Shown piece after piece: positions 1-9,066 of a stretch of DNA of 64,000 bases (position 1 is its first letter; each line of letters opens with the position of its first letter). The stretch spans positions 2,742,501-2,806,500 of the forward strand of contig NZ_CP030028.1 in the NCBI RefSeq assembly GCF_003586445.1. Reading direction: 5' to 3'. Origin of the DNA: Bacillus sp. Y1 (lineage in GTDB: Bacteria; Bacillota; Bacilli; Bacillales; Cytobacillaceae). Under the pieces are notes generated by a model. It was not told where the DNA came from, made no database searches, and saw nothing but the letters and a program-made list of their open reading frames with translations. The translations under genes and the position numbers were made by a program.

Positions 1-666
1 ATTACGGACGGGGTATTTTCGATGGACGGTGATATTGCCAAGCTTCCTGAAATCGTTCAAATTGCAGAAGAGTTTGATTTAATTACGTACGTAGATGATG
101 CGCACGGTTCTGGTGTACTCGGAAAGGGTGCAGGAACGGTTAAGCACTTCGGATTATCCGACAAAGTAGATCTACAAATAGGAACTTTATCAAAAGCCAT
201 TGGAGTGGTCGGGGGATATGTGGCAGGGAAGCAAGATTTAATTGACTGGTTGAAGGTTCGCAGTAGACCGTTTTTATTCTCCACCTCTTTAACTCCGGCC
301 GATGTGGCTGCAAGTATTCGTGCCATCGAGTTATTAACGGAAAGCTCGGAACTGAACGAAAAGCTTTGGGAAAATGCGAATTATTTAAAAGCAGGCCTTG
401 TCAAATTAGGCTTTAATATCGGCGACAGTGAAACACCAATTACTCCATGCATTATTGGTGAGGAAGTAAAAACTCAAGAGTTTAGCAAGCGTCTTTATGA
501 AGAGGGTGTGTACGCCAAATCGATTGTCTTCCCAACCGTACCAAGAGGGACTGGAAGGGTAAGGAATATGCCTTCCGCAGCTCATACAAAGGAGATGCTA
601 GATCAAGCGCTTGTCATCTATGAAAGAGTTGGGAAAGAGCTAGGAATCATCTCAGAGGAAGCATAA
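1..666 (+). CDS. kbl: Glycine C-acetyltransferase (2-amino-3-ketobutyrate CoA ligase), C-terminal part
   Basis: The reading frame is open from the first base, so the gene is cut by the window edge and only about 221 C-terminal residues are visible. The enzyme is PLP-dependent (alpha-oxoamine synthase family) and cleaves 2-amino-3-ketobutyrate with CoA to glycine and acetyl-CoA. The visible part has the DDAHGSG segment that holds the cofactor ring and the TLSKAIG segment containing the Schiff-base lysine. tdh follows 14 bases downstream on the same strand behind a good Shine-Dalgarno sequence, so the pair forms the two-step threonine-to-glycine route. Identification is from family motifs plus this pairing. 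Confidence 0.93.
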   Translation: MTDGVFSMDGDIAKLPEIVQIAEEFDLITYVDDAHGSGVLGKGAGTVKHFGLSDKVDLQIGTLSKAIGVVGGYVAGKQDLIDWLKVRSRPFLFSTSLTPADVAASIRAIELLTESSELNEKLWENANYLKAGLVKLGFNIGDSETPITPCIIGEEVKTQEFSKRLYEEGVYAKSIVFPTVPRGTGRVRNMPSAAHTKEMLDQALVIYERVGKELGIISEEA

Positions 667-680
667 TTGGGAGGAAAAAC

Positions 681-1628
681 ATGAAACGCATTTTGATAAC
701 GGGGGCATTAGGGCAAATCGGGTCAGAGCTAACCGTTAAATTAAGAGAATTATACGGTGCTGACAATGTAGTGGCGACAGATATTCGTAAAAATGAAAGC
801 GAAGCAGCTTTAAGTGGACCATTTGAAGTTGTCGATGTGACAGACGGAGCTAGAATGCTTGATGTCGCGAAGAAGTACAAAACAGATACCGTTATTCATA
901 TGGCCGCACTTCTTTCAGCGACAGCAGAAGCAAATCCTGTGTTTGCTTGGAATTTAAATATGGGTGGGTTAATGAATGCTTTAGAAACAGCTCGCGAGAC
1001 CAAAAGTCAGTTTTTCACTCCGAGCTCAATTGGAGCTTTTGGTCCAACGACTCCGAAAGTAAATACCCCTCAAGACACTATACACCGTCCAACCACGATG
1101 TACGGGGTAAATAAGGTCGCAGGTGAGCTGCTTTCTGATTATTATTATCATCGCTACGGAGTTGATACGAGAGGTCTCCGTTTCCCTGGATTAATTTCCT
1201 ACGTAACAGCACCAGGTGGAGGGACGACTGATTACGCAGTAGAAATCTATTACAAGGCTCTTAAATTTGGACAGTATACCTCCTATATCAAAGAAGGAAC
1301 GTACATGGATATGATGTACATGCCGGATGCTTTAACTGCTATTGTTGATTTAATGGAGGCGGATTCATCTCAACTTATCCATCGCAATTCCTTTAATGTG
1401 ACCGCTATGAGCTTTGCACCAGAAGAAATTGCGGCTGAAATTAAAAAGCATATTCCACATTTCACGATGAAATACGATGTTGACCCCATTCGACAAGGGA
1501 TTGCTGACAGTTGGCCGGATTCGATTGATTGTACCGCTGCCAAGGAAGAATGGGGATTTAAGGCGGATTTTAATTTAGAGACGATGACCATCGACATGCT
1601 GGATAAATTAAGAAAGAAAATCATATAA
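681..1628 (+). CDS. tdh: L-threonine 3-dehydrogenase, short-chain (epimerase-like) type
   Basis: A 315-residue NAD-dependent enzyme predicted to oxidise threonine to 2-amino-3-ketobutyrate, the substrate of the upstream kbl product. It belongs to the extended SDR/UDP-galactose-epimerase-like TDH family, not to the zinc alcohol dehydrogenase type. The N-terminus carries the GALGQIG dinucleotide-binding loop. A serine pair (PSSIGAFGP) and a YGVNK motif near residue 155 give the SDR catalytic Ser/Tyr/Lys set. Start ATG follows GGGAGG. Length and gene pairing fit the family; a generic epimerase is the only real alternative. Confidence 0.9.
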   Translation: MKRILITGALGQIGSELTVKLRELYGADNVVATDIRKNESEAALSGPFEVVDVTDGARMLDVAKKYKTDTVIHMAALLSATAEANPVFAWNLNMGGLMNALETARETKSQFFTPSSIGAFGPTTPKVNTPQDTIHRPTTMYGVNKVAGELLSDYYYHRYGVDTRGLRFPGLISYVTAPGGGTTDYAVEIYYKALKFGQYTSYIKEGTYMDMMYMPDALTAIVDLMEADSSQLIHRNSFNVTAMSFAPEEIAAEIKKHIPHFTMKYDVDPIRQGIADSWPDSIDCTAAKEEWGFKADFNLETMTIDMLDKLRKKII

Positions 1629-1633
1629 AGCGG

Positions 1634-1668
1634 GGAAGGGGCTAACCATAAGGGTAGCCCCCTTATTA
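1634..1668 (+). terminator. Rho-independent terminator after tdh
   Basis: The GGGGCTA and TAGCCCC arms (1638-1644 and 1655-1661) form a stem followed by a T-rich run, just behind the tdh stop. Confidence 0.75.
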
Positions 1669-1680
1669 TTCTTTGGACAC

Positions 1681-1715
1681 AAAAAAGCAGCGAAGGTAGA
1701 ATTCACTGCTTTTTC
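1681..1715 (-). terminator. Terminator of selD
   Basis: AAAAGCAG and CTGCTTTT arms flank a loop of about 15 bases. On the minus strand the hairpin ends in a T run directly after the selD stop. The A-rich side could also terminate rightward transcripts. Confidence 0.7.
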
Positions 1716-1719
1716 AAGA

Positions 1720-2760
1720 CTATTTTACATAAATAAGTTTGTCTTTCTTTTCAACTACTTGACCAATGATCGTATATCGGGAATCAAGTGAGGTATACTT
1801 CTCCGCATCTTCCAATGGAAGGGCAATCAAAAGTCCACCCGATGTAATTGCATCACAAAGGACAAGCTGTTCCTGTATGCTTATGTCTGTTCCATACGCA
1901 ATATCTTTTTCAAGCCATTTGTGATTGGACTTAGAACCTCCAGGAACAATTCCTTGCTCGGCCAGCTCATATGTACCATTAAGAACTGGTACTCGCTCTA
2001 AATCAATTTCAAAACTAACATCACTTCCGCGAGCCATCTCACTCGCATGACCAAGTAAGCCAAATCCTGTTACATCTGTTACGGCATGAGGAGTGAAATC
2101 CTTCAATCGTTCACAAGCCTGTTTGTTCAACTCCGCCATAAGCAGGGTAACCGTTTCCTCTTGTTCCTTTGTTACAACAGCCCGCTTAATTCCAGTAGTC
2201 ATAATGCCAACACCAATGGGTTTCGTCAAGACAAGCACATCACCAGGATTTGCACCAATGTTTTTCCAAATTTTATTTGGTTCAACGATACCAGTCACTG
2301 AAAGTCCAAATTTAGGCTCTTGATCATCAATGGAGTGACCTCCGATCGTTAAGGCACCAGCCTCAACTACCTTATCACTCGCACCTTTTAAGATCTCAGA
2401 TAAAATTTCAGCTCCCAGCTTTTTGACAGGGTATCCAACAATATTTAATGCCGTTTTCGGTGTTCCACCCATGGCGTATACATCACTCAACGCATTAGCT
2501 GCTGCAATTTGACCAAACATATATGGGTCATCCACAATTGGTGTAAAATAATCAATTGTTTGAATGATGGCTAAAGAATCGGTTAACTGGTACACACCTG
2601 CATCGTCAGACGTTTCGTGTCCCACTAATAGCTCTGGTGTTCTTTTTTGTTCAGGTAAAAGGCGCAAAACTTGCGCTAAGTCCTCAGGACCAATTTTACA
2701 GCCTCAACCAGCCTTTGTAGAAAGGGAAGTTAGTCTTACTTTTTCTAACTCGCTCATCAT
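1720..2760 (-). CDS. selD: Selenide, water dikinase, itself a selenoprotein (in-frame UGA = Sec)
   Basis: SelD makes selenophosphate, the selenium donor for selenocysteine tRNA, from selenide and ATP. An ordinary ORF caller finds only 315 residues from 2667. Reading through the TGA at 2704-2706 extends the same frame to an ATG at 2758-2760, preceded by GGAGGTGA, and gives 346 residues, the usual SelD length. The extension has the family's N-terminal active-site segment, with Sec where many homologues have Cys (TKAG-Sec-GCKI) followed by the conserved lysine. Further motifs include GVGIMTTG and TDVTGFGLLGHA. A bSECIS-like hairpin follows the UGA. The gene is convergent with tdh and divergent from the SelW-like gene. 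Sec in SelD is known in other bacteria. Confidence 0.95.
2662..2706 (-). promoter_or_regulatory. Candidate bacterial SECIS element of selD
   Basis: On the minus strand the UGA (2704-2706) is followed by a perfect 6-bp stem, GCGCAA/UUGCGC at 2662-2676, with a GUU loop whose G lies 34 bases after the UGA. A weaker 4-bp hairpin, GUCC-UGA-GGAC, sits closer, with its loop at about +18. Both satisfy the usual bSECIS rule of a small apical loop with an early G. Which one SelB uses cannot be decided by reading. Confidence 0.65.
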
Positions 2761-2852
2761 CACTCACCTCCAAGAAATAGTATACAACCTATACGAAGGA
2801 AAATCACTTTTTTGGTAGTTTCTCGACACGACATTAAAGGAATTTCGTAACC

Positions 2853-2882
2853 TTGCGAAAACTAGTAACTCTGTAATAAAAT
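2853..2882 (+). promoter_or_regulatory. Possible sigma-A promoter of the SelW-like gene
   Basis: TTGCGA (2853-2858) and TAAAAT (2877-2882) are separated by 18 bases, about 60 bases before the ATG. This is a pattern match only. Confidence 0.35.
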
Positions 2883-2945
2883 AGTATTATCACAAATAAA
2901 TGAAAGTTTTGTGAAATCTTTCTGCAGAAAATGGAGGAAGCTACG

Positions 2946-3179
2946 ATGTCTTTTGAGGTAAAAGTTGAATTTTGCATGATGTGAAACTACGCACCAAAAG
3001 CCGCGAGTTTCGCGGAAGACCTGTTTAACCATTTCCGTAAGGACATTACGAAACTAGAGCTCATACCTGCTTCAGGTGGGGTATTCGAAGTTACGGTAAA
3101 TGGAGAAAAGATGTATTCTAAAGCTGAAACGGGCGTATTTCCAAAAAGCCCAGATATTATCGCAAAAATGGAAAGCTAA
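2946..3179 (+). CDS. SelW/Rdx-family selenoprotein with CxxU redox motif
   Basis: Reading the TGA at 2982-2984 as selenocysteine gives one continuous 77-residue protein from an ATG preceded by GGAGG to TAA at 3177-3179. The N-terminus has a beta strand (VKVEFC) leading into Cys-Met-Met-Sec at residues 10-13, then a helix and the thioredoxin-like Rdx fold expected of SelW/SelT/SelH proteins. The GVFEVTVNGEKMYSK stretch and the acidic-aromatic GVFP segment near residue 63 are typical of the family, which is thought to be thiol/selenol oxidoreductases; the substrate is unknown. A terminator follows. It lies between selD and selA and is invisible to standard ORF calling. SelW-type family assignment is strong; the subfamily is less certain. 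Confidence 0.9.
2982..3015 (+). promoter_or_regulatory. Candidate bacterial SECIS element of the SelW-like gene
   Basis: After the UGA at 2982-2984 a perfect 6-bp stem, CCGCGA/UCGCGG at 3001-3015, carries a GUU loop with its G at +23. A competing longer fold pairs GAAACU (2983-2988) with AGUUUC. Loop sequence, stem length and spacing match the bSECIS pattern and resemble the selD hairpin. Confidence 0.7.
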
Positions 3180-3189
3180 ATATAGCAAC

Positions 3190-3221
3190 AAAGCCGTCTT
3201 GTAAATGACGGCTTTTCATTT
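3190..3221 (+). terminator. Terminator after the SelW-like gene
   Basis: AAAGCCGTC (3190-3198) pairs with GACGGCTTT (3207-3215), followed by T-rich sequence. It supports the read-through reading of the gene before it. Confidence 0.8.
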
Positions 3222-3236
3222 TTATAAAAAGAGAGG

Positions 3237-3608
3237 CTACCTCTTTATCTCTATTAGACGGTCTACCGGCGCTAACGTTTTTTCCTTATCAATAGAAATC
3301 TCTAGTACTTGATCGATTTGGTACGCACCAACCTCATGTTCTCTCACATCAAATGGCCAATCCACCTTTCTTGATCGAAGCTTTCCGCCACAATTGACAG
3401 AAATAATAACCGTATTCTCCTGAAGGGCAACGGTTGTTTCAGTGGATTGTTCAGGAATATCTGCTTCGATAATAAACTGAGTCCCTGATTCAAAAATATC
3501 TAATCGAAAGGCAGTTTCGTCCAAAAAGGTTGTAAGCGGGTCCAAAAATAAGGCTTCTAACCATTTGTCGATCGACTGGGAGTCAGAATTCTTTTTTGAA
3601 GATGTCAT
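3237..3608 (-). CDS. cotM: CotM-like Hsp20/alpha-crystallin family protein
   Basis: A 123-residue protein resembling small heat-shock proteins. A beta-rich core begins with an ESGTQFIIEADIP segment and continues through a variable N(T)VIISV strand, as in the alpha-crystallin domain. In B. subtilis the spore outer-coat protein CotM belongs to this family and lies next to sspP/sspO and citB, which is the arrangement here, with selA inserted between. Function in coat assembly is inferred from that synteny. A general Hsp20 protein is the alternative. Confidence 0.7.
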   Translation of the reverse strand: MTSSKKNSDSQSIDKWLEALFLDPLTTFLDETAFRLDIFESGTQFIIEADIPEQSTETTVALQENTVIISVNCGGKLRSRKVDWPFDVREHEVGAYQIDQVLEISIDKEKTLAPVDRLIEIKR

Positions 3609-3717
3609 CGCTGTGTTCCTCTCTTGTATTTGATAACTGTTATTATCGTATGAGAATTTTTTCTATCGGTGAAACATGTTATACTAAACAGGCAAAATAA
3701 GGGCTGGAGGGTTACTT

Positions 3718-5148
3718 TTGAAAGAGTTTGTACGATATATACCACCGATTCACGAGCTTCAAAAAGACGCTCGTTTTTCTACACTCACACAAACATACGG
3801 AATTGATACAAACGAAATGAGTTCTATTTTAAAAAATGTCGTCAGTACCATTCGCGAGCAATTACTATCTGCTTGCTGGGAAGGGGAATTACCGGGATCT
3901 CAACCATTTATAGATGAGCTCTTTCAAAAAATAGAATATGAATTAAAACACGTTTATCAATATACGATTAAAAGAGTCATTAATGCCACTGGAACCATTT
4001 TACATACAAATCTTGGCAGAGCTCGCCTCAGCCAAAACGCTATGGATCATGTCATTCAAGCCGCCCAAAACTACTCCAACCTCGAATATAAGTTAGCAGA
4101 AGGAGAAAGAGGCTCACGACATGCTCATGTAGAGGAGCTTATTAAACGATTAACTGGTGCAGAAGCGGCAATGGTCGTTAATAACAACGCAGCAGCGGTT
4201 TTTCTCATTCTCCGAGCGCTAGCATTTCAAAAAGAAGTGATCGTATCAAGAGGGCAACTGGTTGAAATAGGTGGTTCCTTCCGTATTTCTTCTATTATGG
4301 AAGAGAGTGGGGCAAAGCTCGTAGAAGTAGGAACGACAAACAAAACTCATTTGTATGATTTTGAAAAAGCTATTAGTGAAGACACAGCGATGATTATGAA
4401 GGTACATACAAGTAATTTTAAAGTGATTGGATTTACAAAATCAGTTGAAACATCCGATTTGGTGGATTTAGCAAATCGCCATACGTCTGTTATTTTTTAT
4501 GAGGATTTAGGTAGCGGTGCACTATACGACTATAGTCAGCATGGAATAGGGGAAGAACCCGTTGTATCTGATATTCTTAACCAAGGGGTAGACATTGTCT
4601 CTTTTAGTGGGGATAAGCTGCTTGGTGGACCACAAGCAGGGGTAATTGCTGGTAAGAAGATATTAATCGATCAATTGAAAAAACATCAACTTGCACGTGT
4701 GCTGCGTGTAGATAAGATGACACTAGCAGCCCTTGAGGGGACTTTACTTGATTATAGTAAAGGGACCACAGCAACTCAAACCATTCCAGTGGTGCGAGAT
4801 TTACTTGCCACAAAAAAGATGTTACAAATACGAACCAATCAGTTTATCGACCGGCTAACACAACAATCAAGCGGCTATACAGTGACAAGCAAGGAGTCAA
4901 CTAGCCAAGTAGGTGGAGGAACGATGCCAGACGTGGAGCTTCCTACTGTTGTTGTTCATATCAAAAGTGAGTCCATGTCCGTAGAAACACTAGCATACCG
5001 TCTAAGAACAGAAAATACCCCTCCTATTGTGGCACGTATTCAAAAGGAAGAACTATTACTGGATTTACGAACGGTCACAGTAGAAGAAGCGGATATGATT
5101 ATTGATGCGCTAGTTTCCTTAGATAGGATGATGTCAAAAGAGCTGTAG
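3718..5148 (+). CDS. selA: L-seryl-tRNA(Sec) selenium transferase
   Basis: SelA converts seryl-tRNA(Sec) to selenocysteyl-tRNA(Sec) using selenophosphate made by SelD. The 476-residue protein starts at TTG behind GGAGGG. It has the N-terminal helical tRNA-binding region (about 1-90), an RVINATGTILHTNLGRA segment, and the PLP fold. The cofactor lysine is about K300, in SGDKLLGGPQAG. The gene sits between cotM and sspP, which adjoin in B. subtilis. It shares this position with selD and the SelW-like gene, consistent with a selenium island. selB, usually found near selA, does not follow. Confidence 0.96.
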   Translation: MKEFVRYIPPIHELQKDARFSTLTQTYGIDTNEMSSILKNVVSTIREQLLSACWEGELPGSQPFIDELFQKIEYELKHVYQYTIKRVINATGTILHTNLGRARLSQNAMDHVIQAAQNYSNLEYKLAEGERGSRHAHVEELIKRLTGAEAAMVVNNNAAAVFLILRALAFQKEVIVSRGQLVEIGGSFRISSIMEESGAKLVEVGTTNKTHLYDFEKAISEDTAMIMKVHTSNFKVIGFTKSVETSDLVDLANRHTSVIFYEDLGSGALYDYSQHGIGEEPVVSDILNQGVDIVSFSGDKLLGGPQAGVIAGKKILIDQLKKHQLARVLRVDKMTLAALEGTLLDYSKGTTATQTIPVVRDLLATKKMLQIRTNQFIDRLTQQSSGYTVTSKESTSQVGGGTMPDVELPTVVVHIKSESMSVETLAYRLRTENTPPIVARIQKEELLLDLRTVTVEEADMIIDALVSLDRMMSKEL

Positions 5149-5177
5149 GGAGTAACCTACAGCTCTTAATTTTTTTA
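5138..5177. terminator. Bidirectional terminator between selA and sspP
   Basis: GAGCTGTAGG (5140-5149) pairs with CCTACAGCTC (5156-5165) across the selA stop, followed by a T run. The fold could serve both convergent genes. Confidence 0.8.
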
Positions 5178-5321
5178 CATATCATGTCCTGAGTTATGCT
5201 TTTGTCTCGTATGGTTACGGTTTTTCACCTTTTTTGAACCGCTAAGTGGCTCTGGTTGGCTTCCGTTGTTGTGACCTTTTGGTGCATTTTTACGCATGTC
5301 TTTTCCGTCATTTTTGTTCAT
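5175..5321 (-). CDS. sspP: Small acid-soluble spore protein P
   Basis: A 48-residue basic protein made of the SspP signature ([26 protein letters not shown], ending in HDM). Small acid-soluble spore proteins of this type accumulate late in the forespore. The ATG at 5321 is chosen over longer frames because AGGAGG lies 7 bases before it and the length equals B. subtilis SspP. Its B. subtilis operon partner sspO is 400 bases away on the same strand, but an opposite-strand gene lies between them. Confidence 0.93.
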   Translation of the reverse strand: MNKNDGKDMRKNAPKGHNNGSQPEPLSGSKKVKNRNHTRQKHNSGHDM

Positions 5322-5431
5322 TTTCATCCCTCCTATTGATAGGATGGAATGCGCAAGATTTTTTATACCGAATATTTTTATCGTTACCTGCACAATTTAA
5401 CCTCAAGCAAATAAAGAAAGGAGAGGCTTAC

Positions 5432-5692
5432 ATGCCTTATAAAGAGGATAAACAACATGCATTTTTAGCTGCACAGCAAGGCGTAAATGAAGCGCAGGAG
5501 CTGTATAACGATATTGTTCAAGACAGTGCTAGCTATGGACATCAGTTAAAGCACTTGAAAAAAGAAGTAAACGAAGCATATGCACAAATAGAAAATGCAC
5601 TTGAGGTTGCGTCTGAAACTCAAAGAGCGCAGCTGGAAAGATTTCAACAAGATTTACAATCGATTGTCTCAGAAGTAAATATGACTGAGTAA
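5432..5692 (+). CDS. Small helical protein, DUF2524 (YtzC)-like
   Basis: An 86-residue acidic protein predicted to be nearly all helix, with heptad-like spacing from about residue 30 to the end (LKHLKKEVNEAYAQIENAL, then QRAQLERFQQDLQ). The ATG at 5432 has AGGAGAGG before it; the longer upstream frame overlaps sspP and is unlikely. The pattern of an Ala-rich helix followed by a QR-QL segment resembles the DUF2524 family of Bacillus, but I am not sure. Function is unknown. It is flanked by sspP and sspO on the other strand and ends in a strong terminator. Confidence 0.7.
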   Translation: MPYKEDKQHAFLAAQQGVNEAQELYNDIVQDSASYGHQLKHLKKEVNEAYAQIENALEVASETQRAQLERFQQDLQSIVSEVNMTE

Positions 5693-5698
5693 AATAGA

Positions 5699-5732
5699 TA
5701 AGCTGACTCGAGATGATCGAGTCAGCTTTTTT
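5699..5732. terminator. Bidirectional terminator between the DUF2524-like gene and sspO
   Basis: AGCTGACTCGA (5701-5711) and TCGAGTCAGCT (5717-5727) form an 11-bp perfect stem followed by T6. Confidence 0.88.
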
Positions 5733-5735
5733 CCA

Positions 5736-5885
5736 CTATTGATTTTTCTTTCTCTTTTTATTATTTTTCTTTTGCATTTCCGTTAATGGTTCGTTTGAAA
5801 ATTCCTCATTATAACCAGCACCAGCTCCTTGAGCGCTAGCCGCGTTCGTGGTTGGGATTACATGGTTTGCCTTTCTTTTTGCCAT
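5736..5885 (-). CDS. sspO: Small acid-soluble spore protein O
   Basis: A 49-residue basic protein with the SspO signature ([31 protein letters not shown] end). The ATG at 5885 has GGAGGTGA 6 bases before it, and the longer frame running upstream into the citB leader is spurious. It is divergent from citB as in B. subtilis. Expected to be expressed in the forespore and packed in the spore core. Confidence 0.94.
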   Translation of the reverse strand: MAKRKANHVIPTTNAASAQGAGAGYNEEFSNEPLTEMQKKNNKKRKKNQ

Positions 5886-6081
5886 TTCTATCACCTCCAC
5901 TGATATTTTCACCAAAATGATATGGATAATACCGATATCGATTTCATAAAGCCTTGAGTTGTAAATAAGGACACTATTTTTCCACCATAGCTTTACCTCA
6001 AACCTTTTTACTTCAAATAAAAAGAACCACATCAATGTACTCAAGATTTCAATGATACAAAACAGGGGAATAGAAAATAAC

Positions 6082-6121
6082 ATAAGTTTAACTTATCAAA
6101 AACAATAACTTACTTGTTATT
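6082..6121 (+). promoter_or_regulatory. CcpC-type dyads upstream of citB
   Basis: ATAA-N7-TTAT lies at 6082-6096 and a second dyad, AATAAC-N6-GTTATT, at 6104-6121. B. subtilis CcpC, a LysR-type citrate-responsive repressor, is known to bind an ATAA-N7-TTAT dyad upstream of citB. The long 356-base leader between sspO and citB holds nothing else recognisable. Confidence 0.6.
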
Positions 6122-6241
6122 TACTTATATAAAAGGTTGTATTAAGATAATATTGAAAGAAAAGTTTGAAGAAAATTCATTTTATTCACTTTTCGACTAT
6201 CAAACTATTGGTATATGAACATTGTAATGGGGGTAATTCAT

Positions 6242-8950
6242 ATGTCTAATCAAGATGTATTCCAATCCCGTAAGTCCTTTGAAATCGACGGGAAGCGCTA
6301 TCACTACTATCATTTGGGAGCTTTAGAAGAAGCAGGAATTGGGAAAGTTTCTAACCTTCCATACTCTATTAAAGTATTGCTAGAGTCAGTTCTTCGTCAG
6401 TATGATGGCCGTGTTATTACAAAAGAGCATGTTGAAAACTTAGCAAAATGGGGAACAAGTGAAGTAAAAGAAGTAGACGTACCTTTCAAGCCTTCACGTG
6501 TTATTCTTCAAGACTTCACTGGTGTACCAGCAGTTGTTGACTTAGCCTCTTTAAGAAAAGCAATGGCTGATCTAGGTGGAGATCCTAACAAGATTAACCC
6601 TGAAAAACCAGTTGACCTAGTAATTGACCACTCTGTACAGGTTGATAAATATGGTACAGCTGACGCACTTCAAGCTAATATGGATCTTGAATTTGAACGT
6701 AACACAGAGCGTTATCAGTTCCTTAGCTGGGCTCAAAAAGCATTTGATAACTATCGTGCAGTTCCACCAGCTACAGGTATCGTTCACCAAGTAAACCTTG
6801 AGTTTTTAGCAGGGGTAGTATTAACTACCGAAAATGCTGATGGTGAAATTGAAGCGTTCCCAGATACATTAGTTGGAACAGATTCACACACCACAATGAT
6901 CAACGGTATCGGTGTTCTTGGATGGGGTGTAGGTGGTATTGAAGCAGAAGCAGGAATGCTTGGTCAGCCTTCATACTTCCCAGTTCCTGAAGTAGTTGGG
7001 GTTAAATTAATTGGGGAACTTCCAAACGGTTCAACAGCTACTGACCTTGCCCTAAAAGTAACACAAGTTCTTCGTAAGCAAGGCGTAGTTAACAAGTTCG
7101 TTGAATTCTTTGGACCAGGTGTGGTTTCTCTACCATTAGCTGACCGTGCAACGGTTGCTAATATGGCTCCTGAGTACGGCGCAACTTGTGGGTTCTTCCC
7201 AGTAGATGGAGAAGCACTAGAATATATGCGTTTAACTGGACGTTCTGAAGAGCAAATCAAGCTTGTTGAAACATATTGCCAAGAAAACGGTTTATTCTTC
7301 GATCCAGAATTAAACCCTGTTTATACAGATGTAGTTGAAATTAATCTTGCTGACATTGAAGCGAACCTTTCTGGTCCAAAGCGTCCACAAGACTTAATTC
7401 CACTATCTCAAATGAAAAAAGAATTCAACCAAGCGATTACTGCTCCTCAAGGCAACCAAGGCTTCGGTTTAACAGAGTCTGAAAAAGACAAAGAAGTAAC
7501 GGTTACTTTCGACAATGGAGACACGACTGTTATGAAGACGGGCGCTGTGGCAATCGCGGCGATTACGAGCTGTACAAATACTTCTAACCCATACGTATTA
7601 GTTGGGGCTGGCTTAGTGGCGAAAAAAGCAGTTGAGCTTGGTATGGAAGTACCTAAATTCGTTAAAACATCTTTAGCACCTGGATCAAAGGTTGTAACAG
7701 GTTATCTTTCAGATTCTGGCTTACTTCCTTATCTTGATCAATTAGGCTTCAACCTAGTAGGGTACGGATGTACAACATGTATCGGTAACTCTGGACCTCT
7801 TAAGGATGAAATCGAAAAAGCAGTGGCAGAAAATGATCTTCTAATCACATCGGTTCTTTCTGGTAACCGTAACTTTGAAGGACGTATTCATCCACTTGTA
7901 AAAGGTAACTACTTAGCTTCACCACCACTAGTTGTTGCATATGCACTTGCTGGTACAGTAGATATCGATCTTCAAAAAGAGGCAATTGGAAAAGATCGTA
8001 ACGGAAACGATGTATTCTTTAAGGACATTTGGCCAACTACTGCTGAAGTAAATGAAGTAGTAAAACAAACCGTTACACCTGAGCTATTCAGAAGAGAATA
8101 TGAGAATGTCTTTGATGACAATGCTCGTTGGAATGAAATCCAAACTAGTAATGACTCTCTATATACGTTTGATGATACTTCAACTTATATCCAGAACCCT
8201 CCATTCTTCGAAGGCTTAAAGCCAGATCCAGAAGAAGTTACACCTTTATCTGGATTAAAGGTAGTTGCGAAGTTTGGTGACTCTGTAACAACTGACCATA
8301 TTTCTCCTGCTGGTGCTATTGGTAAAAATACACCTGCTGGAAAATACCTACTTGAAAACGGAGTGGAAATTCGTGATTTCAACTCTTACGGATCTCGTCG
8401 TGGTAACCACGAAGTAATGATGCGTGGAACATTCGCAAATATCCGTATCCGTAACCAAGTGGCTCCTGGCACAGAAGGTGGATTTACAACTTACTGGCCA
8501 ACTGGCGAAGTAACATCTATCTATGATGCATGTATGAAGTATAAGCAAGATGGAACAGGCCTAATTGTTCTAGCAGGTAAGGACTACGGAATGGGTTCTT
8601 CACGTGACTGGGCAGCAAAAGGTACAAACCTTCTTGGAATCAAAACTGTTTTAGCTGAAAGCTTTGAGCGTATTCACCGTTCAAACCTTGTATTAATGGG
8701 TGTTCTTCCACTTCAATTCAAAGATGGAGAAAACGCTGATACACTTGGCCTAACTGGTAAAGAAACAATCGACGTTCAAGTGGATGAAAATGTAAGACCA
8801 CGTGACCTATTAAAGGTTACAGCTACTGCTGAAGACGGAAGCAAGAAAGAATTCGAAGTTCTCGTTCGTTTCGACTCAGAAGTAGAGATCGATTACTACC
8901 GTCACGGTGGAATTCTACCAATGGTTCTTCGTGAAAAATTACAAAACTAA
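6242..8950 (+). CDS. citB: Aconitate hydratase (aconitase)
   Basis: A 902-residue TCA-cycle enzyme converting citrate to isocitrate, of the bacterial AcnA/IRP1-like type that can also bind RNA. Seen in order are a [12 protein letters not shown] segment near residue 100, [21 protein letters not shown], the cluster cysteine in [22 protein letters not shown] with two more cluster cysteines, and the C-terminal swivel domain with [13 protein letters not shown] at 6242 is preferred over an upstream in-frame ATG because GGGGG lies 8 bases before it and the protein then starts like known CitB. It is divergent from sspO. Confidence 0.97.
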   Translation: MSNQDVFQSRKSFEIDGKRYHYYHLGALEEAGIGKVSNLPYSIKVLLESVLRQYDGRVITKEHVENLAKWGTSEVKEVDVPFKPSRVILQDFTGVPAVVDLASLRKAMADLGGDPNKINPEKPVDLVIDHSVQVDKYGTADALQANMDLEFERNTERYQFLSWAQKAFDNYRAVPPATGIVHQVNLEFLAGVVLTTENADGEIEAFPDTLVGTDSHTTMINGIGVLGWGVGGIEAEAGMLGQPSYFPVPEVVGVKLIGELPNGSTATDLALKVTQVLRKQGVVNKFVEFFGPGVVSLPLADRATVANMAPEYGATCGFFPVDGEALEYMRLTGRSEEQIKLVETYCQENGLFFDPELNPVYTDVVEINLADIEANLSGPKRPQDLIPLSQMKKEFNQAITAPQGNQGFGLTESEKDKEVTVTFDNGDTTVMKTGAVAIAAITSCTNTSNPYVLVGAGLVAKKAVELGMEVPKFVKTSLAPGSKVVTGYLSDSGLLPYLDQLGFNLVGYGCTTCIGNSGPLKDEIEKAVAENDLLITSVLSGNRNFEGRIHPLVKGNYLASPPLVVAYALAGTVDIDLQKEAIGKDRNGNDVFFKDIWPTTAEVNEVVKQTVTPELFRREYENVFDDNARWNEIQTSNDSLYTFDDTSTYIQNPPFFEGLKPDPEEVTPLSGLKVVAKFGDSVTTDHISPAGAIGKNTPAGKYLLENGVEIRDFNSYGSRRGNHEVMMRGTFANIRIRNQVAPGTEGGFTTYWPTGEVTSIYDACMKYKQDGTGLIVLAGKDYGMGSSRDWAAKGTNLLGIKTVLAESFERIHRSNLVLMGVLPLQFKDGENADTLGLTGKETIDVQVDENVRPRDLLKVTATAEDGSKKEFEVLVRFDSEVEIDYYRHGGILPMVLREKLQN

Positions 8951-8956
8951 TTACTC

Positions 8957-8991
8957 AGACCGTGTGGCCTTTAGCTACACGGTTTTTTTAT
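8957..8991 (+). terminator. citB terminator
   Basis: ACCGTGT (8959-8965) pairs with ACACGGT (8977-8983), extended inward by GGC/GCT, and T7 follows. Confidence 0.85.
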
Positions 8992-9066
8992 AAAAAATAG
9001 TTGCTCAAATACAGAATATTGTTAAAATATAATAGCAACCAATTACAACATTATGAGGAGCAAGAG

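Noticed and set aside
2760..2945. Possible tRNA-Sec (selC) in the gap between selD and the SelW-like gene
   Set aside because: No acceptor/T-arm pairing or long extra arm could be traced; only promoter-like sequence is visible.
5886..6083. Upstream extension of sspO to a 115-residue protein
   Set aside because: GGAGGTGA marks the internal ATG, the remainder matches SspO exactly in length, and the extension would cover the citB control region.
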